Shown piece by piece: positions 57,788 to 64,000 of a stretch of 64,000 nt of DNA. The position numbers and the translations under genes were made by a program. The DNA lies in NCBI RefSeq assembly GCF_030145815.1, contig NZ_JAIXHL010000012.1:62001-126000 (forward strand). The letters are read 5' to 3'. The DNA is from Sphingomonas sp. (GTDB lineage Bacteria > Pseudomonadota > Alphaproteobacteria > Sphingomonadales > Sphingomonadaceae). Every line of letters begins with the position of its first letter. Within the stretch, counting starts at the first letter, position 1. A model generated the notes under the pieces. That model was not told the DNA's origin, did not search any database, and worked only from the letters and a program-made list of their open reading frames with translations.

Positions 57788-57822
57788 AAAAGAAAAACCC
57801 CGTCGGCACTGGGCCGACAGGG
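57788..57822 (-). terminator. Intrinsic terminator of rpsT
   Basis: On the minus strand: CCCTGTCGGC-CCAGT-GCCGACGGGG followed by TTTTTCTTTT. Strong stem plus T-run, 27 bases after the rpsT stop. Confidence 0.9.
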
Positions 57823-57848
57823 TCATTTTCTTGACGCAGAAGCGCGGA

Positions 57849-58112
57849 TCAGCCGAGTGCGGCGAGACGCTTCGTGAGACGCGAGAACTTGCGCGAAGCG
57901 GTGTTCTTGTGAACCACGCCCTTGGCGACGCCGCGTGCCAGCTCCGGCTGCATCGCCTTGAGCGCGGTTTCCGCTGCAGCCTTGTCACCGCTGGTCAGCG
58001 CGCTTTCGACCTTCTTGATGAAGGTGCGGATGCGGCCGACGCGGGCGCCGTTGACTTCGGCGCGGCGTTCGTTGCGGCGGATGCGCTTCTTGGCTTGCGG
58101 CGTGTTCGCCAT
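57849..58112 (-). CDS. rpsT: 30S ribosomal protein S20
   Basis: The 87-residue helical protein ([77 protein letters not shown]) binds 16S rRNA early in 30S assembly. ATG 58112 has GAACGAAG upstream. The 278-base gap to mutM contains a hairpin repeat. Confidence 0.97.
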   Translation of the reverse strand: MANTPQAKKRIRRNERRAEVNGARVGRIRTFIKKVESALTSGDKAAAETALKAMQPELARGVAKGVVHKNTASRKFSRLTKRLAALG

Positions 58113-58298
58113 GAATCTTCGTTCCTGTTTTCAATGCGAAAAGAGGCGCGGATTTCCATCCCACGCCTCGGGAAAGCGCGCCCCTTAGCGAGGGCGGGCG
58201 ATTCGGTCAACCTTTTGCGGCGCATTCGATGCGCCGGCGGCACCGCCCTCCGCAGCCTTCCGCCGATGCTTCGCATCGTCGGAGCCTGGGCTGCTCCG

Positions 58299-58366
58299 CC
58301 CGCTCCCCACCCGGCCACCCATCGAAGATACTTTGCAGTGGGTGGCCCGGGTGGGGGAGCGGGCCG
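58299..58366. repeat. Long GC-rich hairpin between mutM and rpsT
   Basis: GCCCGCTCCCCACCCGGCCA pairs with the complementary arm (58339-58364) with one insertion, around a 16-base loop. A smaller hairpin, CGATGCTTCGCATCG, lies just left. The style resembles the intergenic palindromes at 26.5 kb, so a dispersed repeat or a terminator for mutM's mRNA is likely. Confidence 0.55.
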
Positions 58367-58390
58367 GTGCGGGACTCCAGCAAACCCGTT

Positions 58391-59203
58391 CTACTTCTGG
58401 CATTTCGGACACCAGAAGGTCGAGCGCCCGCCCTCCGCATAGCGCGCCACCGTCCCACCGCAATCGCACGGCTCACCCTCGCGGCCATAGACTTTGAACT
58501 GCTTCGAGAAATAGCCGAGCTCGCCATCGGGCTGAACATAGTCGCGCAGCGTCGATCCCCCCGCCTCGATCGCCGATTCGAGCACGCCGTGCACCGCCTT
58601 CACCAGCCGCTGGAGTTGCGGGCGGGTCAGCGATCCACCGCTGCGCTTGGGCGATATCCGCGATTCGTGCAGCGCCTCGCACACATAGATATTGCCCAAG
58701 CCAGCGACGATGCGCTGGTCGAGCAGGAGCAGCTTGATCGACGCGACCCGCCCGGCCAGCACCTGGCGCAGATGATCGGCGGTGAAATGCGGCCCCAGCG
58801 GCTCCGGCCCCAGCGCGGCAAAGGGCGGCCAGGCGCCGACATCGACCGTCGGCATCAGATCGACCGAACCGAATCGCCGCGCATCGTTGAGCGCCAGCCG
58901 CCGCCCCGCCTCGGTCTCGATCACCAGATGATCGTGCGTCAGCAATTCGGACGGATCGATTCGCCAGCGTCCCGACATGCCCAGGTGAAAGATCATCGTG
59001 TCGCCGCGATCGGTGTCGATCAGGCCATATTTGGCGCGCCGTCCGAGCGCCGTGACGGTCGCACCGGTCAGCCGCTGCACCAGATCGACCGGCATTGCGC
59101 GGCGCAGATCGGGGCGGCGCAGCTGGACGCGCGCGATGCGCTGGCCGTGCAGTGCCGGGGTCAGGCCCCGGACGGTGGTTTCGACTTCGGGAAGCTCGGG
59201 CAT
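58391..59203 (-). CDS. mutM: Formamidopyrimidine-DNA glycosylase
   Basis: The 270-residue base-excision enzyme removes 8-oxoguanine and formamidopyrimidines. It begins MPELPEVETTVRGLTPALHG with catalytic Pro1 and Glu2, has the H2TH region LLLDQRIVAGLGNIYVCEAL with the Lys-containing segment, and a C-terminal zinc finger (CDCGGTVARYAEGGRSTFWC-PKC). Divergent from ubiE. ATG 59203. Confidence 0.96.
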   Translation of the reverse strand: MPELPEVETTVRGLTPALHGQRIARVQLRRPDLRRAMPVDLVQRLTGATVTALGRRAKYGLIDTDRGDTMIFHLGMSGRWRIDPSELLTHDHLVIETEAGRRLALNDARRFGSVDLMPTVDVGAWPPFAALGPEPLGPHFTADHLRQVLAGRVASIKLLLLDQRIVAGLGNIYVCEALHESRISPKRSGGSLTRPQLQRLVKAVHGVLESAIEAGGSTLRDYVQPDGELGYFSKQFKVYGREGEPCDCGGTVARYAEGGRSTFWCPKCQK

Positions 59204-59258
59204 TTTGTCCAGCTAAGCGGGCTTTGCCGCGCCCACAAGGGCGGCTAAGGGCTTGGCC

Positions 59259-59990
59259 ATGACCGACACCGTCTCCTTTGGCTATGAAGAGGTTGCCCCC
59301 GACGAAAAGACCCGTCGCGTCGGCGGCGTCTTTTCCAGTGTGGCCTCGCGCTATGATCTCATGAACGACGCGATGTCGGGCGGCCTGCACCGCGTGTGGA
59401 AGGACGTGTTCGTCCGCCGCGTGAAGCCGCGCGAGGGCGAGGCGATTCTCGACATGGCCGGCGGCACCGGCGACATCGCGTTCCGCATGGCCGAACATGG
59501 CGCAGCGGTTACGGTCGCCGACATCAACCCCGACATGCTGGCAGTCGGCATCGAGCGCGCGGCCAAGCGCGGGATCGACGGGCTGGTGTGGAGCGAGGCG
59601 AACGCCGAGACGCTGCAATGGCCGGACCGCTTCTTCGACGCCTATACGATCGCGTTCGGCATCCGAAACGTCACCGACATCCCGGCGGCATTGCGGGAGG
59701 CGCATCGCGTGCTGCGCCGTGGCGGGCGGTTCTTCGTGCTGGAGTTTTCGACCACCTTGTGGCCCGGATTCGCGGACGTCTACGACGCCTATTCGCACCG
59801 GCTGGTGCCGAAGCTCGGCGAACTGCTGGCGGGCGATGCCGAGAGCTATCGCTATCTGGTCGAATCGATCCGGCGCTTCCCGGACATGCCGACGTTCGAG
59901 TCGATGATCAAAGACGCTGGCTTCGTGCAGACGCGGGTCGAACCGATGCTGGGCGGACTGGTCGCCATTCATAGCGGCTGGAAGATTTGA
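59259..59990 (+). CDS. ubiE: Ubiquinone/menaquinone biosynthesis C-methyltransferase
   Basis: The 243-residue SAM-dependent methyltransferase methylates the ring carbon of the ubiquinone precursor. Motifs: VSFGYEEVAPDEKTRRVGGV, YDLMNDAMSGGLHRVWKDVF, ILDMAGGTGDIAFRMAEHGA (SAM motif I), AFGIRNVTDIPAALREAHRV, LEFSTTLWPGFADVYDAYS. ATG 59259; the ORF could start six bases earlier at TTG. It overlaps ubiB by four bases. Confidence 0.96.
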   Translation: MTDTVSFGYEEVAPDEKTRRVGGVFSSVASRYDLMNDAMSGGLHRVWKDVFVRRVKPREGEAILDMAGGTGDIAFRMAEHGAAVTVADINPDMLAVGIERAAKRGIDGLVWSEANAETLQWPDRFFDAYTIAFGIRNVTDIPAALREAHRVLRRGGRFFVLEFSTTLWPGFADVYDAYSHRLVPKLGELLAGDAESYRYLVESIRRFPDMPTFESMIKDAGFVQTRVEPMLGGLVAIHSGWKI

Positions 59991-61519
59991 CCGCTCCTGT
60001 CGTTCATCTGTGGCGCCTCCTGAAATGGGGCCGCACGCTGGCGCGTCATGGCGCGCTGCGCGGGATCGAGCGTGATCGCAACACGCCCGCCCCGGTCCGC
60101 CGCCTTGCCCGCATCGCGCGGTTCGGTGCGCGCGTGCCGGAAGTACCGGGCTATGCCGATGCACTGCAGGCGATCGGCCCGGCGGCGATCAAGCTGGGCC
60201 AGACGCTCGCCACGCGGCCCGACCTGATCGGCGAAGCGGCGGCGCATGACCTGTTGCGCCTGCAGGACGCCCTGCCCCCGGTCCCCTTCTCCGTGATCCG
60301 TACGGCGATGGAGAGCAGCTTCGGACGACCGATCGAGGAGCTGTTCCAGTCGGTCGAGGAAACGCCAATCGGCGCCGCGTCGATCGCGCAGGTGCATCGC
60401 GCGATCACCACCGATGGTCGGCAGGTCGCGGTCAAGGTGCTGCGCCCGGGCATCGAGGCCGAGTTCGCCCGCGCCATTGATACCTATGAATGGGCGGCGG
60501 CACAGGTCGAGGGGATGGGCGGCGAAGCATCGCGCCTGCGCCCGCGCCTGGTGATAGAAACCTTCAAACGCTGGACCGCGCGCGAACTCGACCTGCGGCG
60601 CGAGGCAGCGTCGGCGTCCGAACTGTCCGAATCGATGGAGGCGGAGCCCGACTTCACCGTCCCCACCATCGACTGGCAGCGCACCACCGGCAAGGTGATG
60701 ACGCTGGAATGGATCGACGGCATCAAGCTGTCGGACCGCGACGGCCTGATCGCCGCAGGGCATGACACCGAAAAGCTGGCGCATACCCTGGTCCGCGCGT
60801 TCCTGCGTCAGGCGATTTCGGAAGGCTTTTTCCACGCCGACATGCACCAGGGCAATCTGTTCGCTTTGCCCGGCGACCGGATTGCGGCGATCGATTTCGG
60901 CATCATGGGCCGAATCGACCGGCGCGCGCGGGTGTGGCTGGCGGAGATCCTCTACGGCCTGATCACCGGCAACTACCGCCGCGTCGCCGAGATTCACTTC
61001 GAGGCGGGCTATGTCCCGCCACATCACAATGTCGCCGAGTTCGCGACGGCGCTGCGCGCGGTGGGCGAGCCGATGCGCGGGTTGGCGGTCAAGGACATGA
61101 GCGTCGGCATGATGCTCGACAGCCTGTTCAACATCACCCGCGATTTCGACATGCAGACCCAGCCGCATCTGCTGCTGCTGCAAAAGACGATGGTGATGGT
61201 CGAGGGCGTGGCGACGCGGCTGCACCCCGACATCAATTTGTGGGACAGCGCCGCGCCGTTCGTGCGCGAATGGATCCGCACCGAGCTGGGGCCGGAGGCC
61301 TTCCTGGCCGACCGGATTTCGGAGGACCTCAAGACACTCGCCCGGCTGCCCAAGCTTATCCGCAACATCGAACGCCACTTCCCCGACCCCGGCGGCGCGC
61401 CCCCCGCCCCGCCGCTGCGCGAGATCGAGGTGGTGCGCGTCGGGGGTGGCTGGCGGTATGGCGTCGTTGCACTGCTCGCGGCAGGCGCTGGCGTGGCGGC
61501 GACGTTGTTGCTTGCCTGA
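59987..61519 (+). CDS. ubiB: Atypical kinase / ubiquinone biosynthesis protein UbiB
   Basis: The 510-residue ADCK-type kinase-like ATPase is needed for ubiquinone synthesis. KxGQ motif AIKLGQTLATRPDLIGEAAA, nucleotide loop ETPIGAASIAQVHRA, Lys in VAVKVLRPGIEAEFARAIDT, metal motifs FFHADMHQGNLFALPGDRIA and AIDFGIMGRIDRR, and two C-terminal helices in the membrane (WRYGVVALLAAGAGVAATLL). Start TTG 59987 coupled to ubiE. Confidence 0.95.
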   Translation: MTAPVVHLWRLLKWGRTLARHGALRGIERDRNTPAPVRRLARIARFGARVPEVPGYADALQAIGPAAIKLGQTLATRPDLIGEAAAHDLLRLQDALPPVPFSVIRTAMESSFGRPIEELFQSVEETPIGAASIAQVHRAITTDGRQVAVKVLRPGIEAEFARAIDTYEWAAAQVEGMGGEASRLRPRLVIETFKRWTARELDLRREAASASELSESMEAEPDFTVPTIDWQRTTGKVMTLEWIDGIKLSDRDGLIAAGHDTEKLAHTLVRAFLRQAISEGFFHADMHQGNLFALPGDRIAAIDFGIMGRIDRRARVWLAEILYGLITGNYRRVAEIHFEAGYVPPHHNVAEFATALRAVGEPMRGLAVKDMSVGMMLDSLFNITRDFDMQTQPHLLLLQKTMVMVEGVATRLHPDINLWDSAAPFVREWIRTELGPEAFLADRISEDLKTLARLPKLIRNIERHFPDPGGAPPAPPLREIEVVRVGGGWRYGVVALLAAGAGVAATLLLA

Positions 61520-61550
61520 CAAGCTTCATCCGGCAGGCTAGGGACAGGTC

Positions 61551-62657
61551 ATGACCCGCGCACCGCTCTGGCTTTCTGCCCCCAGCCGCTTCGCCGCGCT
61601 GACGGTGAACCGCGCCCGCTGGGTGCTGGTAGGGGTGGCGTTGCTGATCCTCGGCGCGCTGACCGTGCTGTTCGTGCCCCTGCCCGCGCCCGACGCGACC
61701 GGCGCGGGGGCGGATCGGCAGGGCGACATCGCGCTGTATGAAGGCATTGTCGCGGCAGTGGCGCATGGCGAGAACTACTACCGCGCCGCCGCCGATGCGC
61801 TGCGCGCAGGCAGCTATCCGTTGCGACCGTTCCTTACCTTCCGGATGCCGGGGCTGGCCGTTGTGCAGGCGGCATTGCCCGCGCTGGCTGTGATTGCATT
61901 GCTCTTTGCACTCGCCGGAGCGACCGCATGGTGCTGGTATCGCCGCATTGCCGAGGCATTGCCGCGCTGGCCCCCGCGGGTCGTGGCGCTGGTGCTGCTC
62001 GCTGCAGGCATGCTCGCTTTCGTCCAGAGCGGGCTTGTCGCGTTTCACGAGATCTGGGCCGGGCTGCTCGTCGCGCTTAGCCTGGCGCTGCGCCGTCCCG
62101 GCCGCTGGGTCGAGGCGGCGGCGATCGGTGCGCTGGCGATGCTGATCCGCGAGACAGCTGCGCTATATGTCATGGTGATGGCAGTTCTGGCCTTGGCCGA
62201 GGGGCATAGGCGCGAGGCGGCGGGATGGGCGGCGGCGCTGGCACTGTTCGCAGTCGCGCTCGCCGCGCATGCGGTCGCCGTGCATGGCGTGACCGGACCG
62301 CTCGACGCGATGTCGCCGGGCTGGGCGGGGATGAACGGGTTCGGGCTGTTCGTGCGCGCGATGACACTGGCGACGGGCGCGCAGCTGCTTCCGCCGGCGC
62401 TCGCCGCCATCCTGGTTGCACTGGCGCTGTTCGGCTGGGCGAGCTGGCGCGACCCGCTGGCGCTGCGCGCGCTTGCGACCTTTTGCGGCTATGCACTGGT
62501 GATCAGCCTGTTTGCGCGGCTCGACACCTTTTACTGGGGACTGATCATCGCACCGGCCTTTCTGGTCGGGCTTGCGTTCGTGCCCGATGCCCTGCGCGAC
62601 CTGTGGGTGCGGGCGCGCGACAAGCGGCGGGTGGTGGTGACGCAGGTTGCGCGCTAG
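61551..62657 (+). CDS. Polytopic membrane protein, unknown function (368 aa)
   Basis: The protein has about nine hydrophobic helices, among them WVLVGVALLILGALTVLFVP, VVQAALPALAVIALLFALAG, VVALVLLAAGMLAFVQSG, EAAAIGALAMLIRETAALYV. It has the layout of a GT-C-like or DUF2029-like protein (an Asp-rich first loop GDIALYEGIVAAVAHGENYY with a Glu-Asn-Tyr-Tyr motif), so a lipid-linked sugar transferase is possible. ATG 61551. Lies between ubiB and coaBC. Confidence 0.7.
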   Translation: MTRAPLWLSAPSRFAALTVNRARWVLVGVALLILGALTVLFVPLPAPDATGAGADRQGDIALYEGIVAAVAHGENYYRAAADALRAGSYPLRPFLTFRMPGLAVVQAALPALAVIALLFALAGATAWCWYRRIAEALPRWPPRVVALVLLAAGMLAFVQSGLVAFHEIWAGLLVALSLALRRPGRWVEAAAIGALAMLIRETAALYVMVMAVLALAEGHRREAAGWAAALALFAVALAAHAVAVHGVTGPLDAMSPGWAGMNGFGLFVRAMTLATGAQLLPPALAAILVALALFGWASWRDPLALRALATFCGYALVISLFARLDTFYWGLIIAPAFLVGLAFVPDALRDLWVRARDKRRVVVTQVAR

Positions 62658-62667
62658 GGAGTGGCGG

Positions 62668-63846
62668 ATGAAGCGCATTCTCCTCATCGTCGGTGGCGGC
62701 ATCGCGGCGTACAAGGCGTGCGAGCTGGTCCGGCTGATCCGCAAGGCGGGCCATTCGGTCACCTGCGTCGTGACGGCGGGCGGGCAGCATTTCGTGACCC
62801 CGATGACGCTCGCCGCGCTGTCCGAGAATCAGGTTTATACCACCCTGTGGGACCTCAAGGACGAGGCCGAGATGGGACATATCCAGCTCAGCCGCGCCGC
62901 CGATCTGGTCGTCGTCGCCCCCGCAACCGCCGATTTGCTGGCGAAGATGGCGGCGGGCATTGCCGATGACCTCGCCACAACGCTGTTGCTCGCCACCGAC
63001 AAGCCGGTGTTGGCGGCGCCCGCGATGAATGTGCGGATGTGGCAGCATGCCGCGACCCAGCGCAATGTCGCGACGCTGCGCGGCGATGGCGTGACCGTGC
63101 TGGAGCCCGATGAAGGACCGATGGCGTGTGGCGAGTTCGGCCCCGGCCGGTTGCCCGAGCCCGAGGCGATCCTGCGCGCGATCGAGGCTGCGCTGGCGCC
63201 TGCTTCGGGTCGGCTGAAGGGCAAGCACATCCTCGTCACCGCCGGGCCGACGCATGAGCCGATCGACCCGGTCCGCTACATCGCCAACCGTTCGTCGGGA
63301 AAGCAGGGCTTCGCAATTGCGGGCGCGCTCGCGGCGCTGGGCGCGCGGGTGACGCTCGTCGCCGGACCTGTCGCGCTGCCGACGCCTGCGGGTGTGGACC
63401 GGGTGGATGTCGAGACCGCGCGGGAGATGGCCGCAGCGGTCGATGCTGCGCTGCCCGCCGATGCCGCAGTGATGGTCGCTGCCGTCGCCGACTGGCGCGC
63501 GGGCGATGCGGCGGGGCAGAAGATCAAGAAGGGTGACAACGCCGCGCCCGCGCTGACGCTGGTCGAGAACCCCGATATCCTGGCCGGCCTCGCCCGGAAT
63601 GCGCAGCGGCCGCGCCTCGTCATCGGTTTCGCCGCCGAAACCGAACGGGTGGTCGAACATGCGGTCGCTAAACGCACGCGCAAGGGTGCAGACTGGATTG
63701 TCGCCAATGATGTGTCCGGCGATGTGATGGGGGGCGAATCCAATCTTGTTCAACTGGTTACGGAGTCGGGTGTCGAAAGCTGGGAGCGGCTGGCCAAGGG
63801 CGATGTCGCACGCCGCCTCGCCGAACGGATCGCCGATGCGCTTTAA
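62668..63846 (+). CDS. coaBC: Bifunctional phosphopantothenoylcysteine decarboxylase / phosphopantothenate-cysteine ligase
   Basis: The 392-residue fusion makes 4'-phosphopantetheine for CoA. CoaC half: ILLIVGGGIAAYKACELVRL, catalytic His in AEMGHIQLSRAADLVVVAPA, PAMNVRMW, the redox Cys in GPMACGEFGPGRLPEPEAIL. CoaB half: GKHILVTAGPTHEPIDPVRY IANRSSGKQGFAIA, AAVADWR, and KKGDNAAPALTLVENPDILA. ATG 62668. It overlaps the lipoprotein gene by eleven bases. Confidence 0.96.
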   Translation: MKRILLIVGGGIAAYKACELVRLIRKAGHSVTCVVTAGGQHFVTPMTLAALSENQVYTTLWDLKDEAEMGHIQLSRAADLVVVAPATADLLAKMAAGIADDLATTLLLATDKPVLAAPAMNVRMWQHAATQRNVATLRGDGVTVLEPDEGPMACGEFGPGRLPEPEAILRAIEAALAPASGRLKGKHILVTAGPTHEPIDPVRYIANRSSGKQGFAIAGALAALGARVTLVAGPVALPTPAGVDRVDVETAREMAAAVDAALPADAAVMVAAVADWRAGDAAGQKIKKGDNAAPALTLVENPDILAGLARNAQRPRLVIGFAAETERVVEHAVAKRTRKGADWIVANDVSGDVMGGESNLVQLVTESGVESWERLAKGDVARRLAERIADAL

Positions 63847-64000
63847 GCTCCCCCTGTTCCTGCTTCCGTTGCTGATCGCCGGGTGCGCCGCCGGGGAGCG
63901 CCCGGCAACGCCCGTTGCGCCGAAGCTGTTCACGCAAGGCTATGGCGCCGCGCCGCGCAGTGCGCCGACGCTGTACGTCGTCCTCCACGGCAATGGCCGC
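63836..64000 (+). CDS. Partial lipoprotein with alpha/beta-hydrolase-like start
   Basis: ATG 63836 overlaps coaBC. The visible 55 residues show a lipoprotein signal with lipobox LIAGC (LPLFLLPLLIAGCAAGERPA) and then APTLYVVLHGNGR, the first strand and oxyanion loop of an alpha/beta hydrolase. Truncated by the window end. In relatives dut commonly follows coaBC; here it is displaced. Confidence 0.7.
   Translation, partial: MRFKLPLFLLPLLIAGCAAGERPATPVAPKLFTQGYGAAPRSAPTLYVVLHGNGR

Larger units (their letters stand above)
57388..57848. other. AT-rich intergenic region between dnaA and rpsT
   Basis: The 461-base gap lacks ORFs with support. It includes the rpsT terminator (57788-57822), an AT-rich stretch 57620-57730 unlike the surrounding GC-rich DNA, and an inverted repeat (57667-57696). 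Canonical DnaA boxes (TTATCCACA) are not seen. The dnaA promoter must lie here. An origin in this gap is possible but not shown. Confidence 0.5.

Overview
This window reads as chromosomal DNA of a Sphingomonas-like alphaproteobacterium (Sphingomonadaceae). It is GC-rich. It carries a Sphingomonas-type PhoK alkaline phosphatase, a large STN-type TonB-dependent receptor with its FecI/FecR pair, a FucP-like sugar permease, TerC, and the alphaproteobacterial order dnaA-rpsT next to mutM / ubiE-ubiB-coaBC. All calls were made by reading the sequence; no database search was possible.

Layout. 1-3772 is one end of a probable integrated island: regulators, small unknown proteins and a RadC-like JAB protein. 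It ends exactly in a 45-nt 3' fragment of a tRNA-Thr(UGU) gene, a typical integration scar. 3824-13338 is a colinear minus-strand run. Read in its own direction it holds two tandem 56-aa RiPP precursors, a lasso-type asparagine-synthetase-like cyclase, a PqqD/RRE protein, an ECF sigma factor, FecR, a TonB receptor, a secreted esterase and a pectin methylesterase. A LacI-type operator and a sugar permease face away from it at 13.6-15.0 kb. No lasso leader peptidase (B2), lasso isopeptidase or ABC exporter is present. 15-18.4 kb holds two unknown small proteins, a truncated flagellin and a chemotaxis receptor. 18.5-29.5 kb is mostly housekeeping: amidohydrolase, threonine ammonia-lyase, aminoacyl-tRNA-protein transferase, a transglutaminase / alpha-E / ATP-grasp trio, a dispersed palindromic element, and a redoxin with DsbD.

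29.5-44.4 kb is an accessory stress or detoxification block. It contains PhoK; an overlapping operon hydrolase-XapX-amidohydrolase-DoxX-MFS-porin; a LysR/pirin/DoxX divergon; and a haloperoxidase-like hydrolase divergent from a propeller sensor kinase and its NarL-type regulator. Near-identical GGGT-type palindromes lie before the hydrolase operon and in the haloperoxidase/sensor divergent region, suggesting one regulon.

44.4-64 kb is core genome: tRNA-Arg(CCU), DUF1178, nitrilase, grxC, comF, a methyltransferase, YdcH and TerC (each preceded by a copy of one structured RNA element), three Flp pilins, accA, xerD, aroK-aroB, dnaA, rpsT, mutM, ubiE, ubiB and coaBC. The most notable signals are the B2-less lasso-like cluster embedded in a pectin-uptake run, the duplicated covarying 5'-leader RNA before ydcH and terC, and the shared palindromes of the sensor/regulator regulon.
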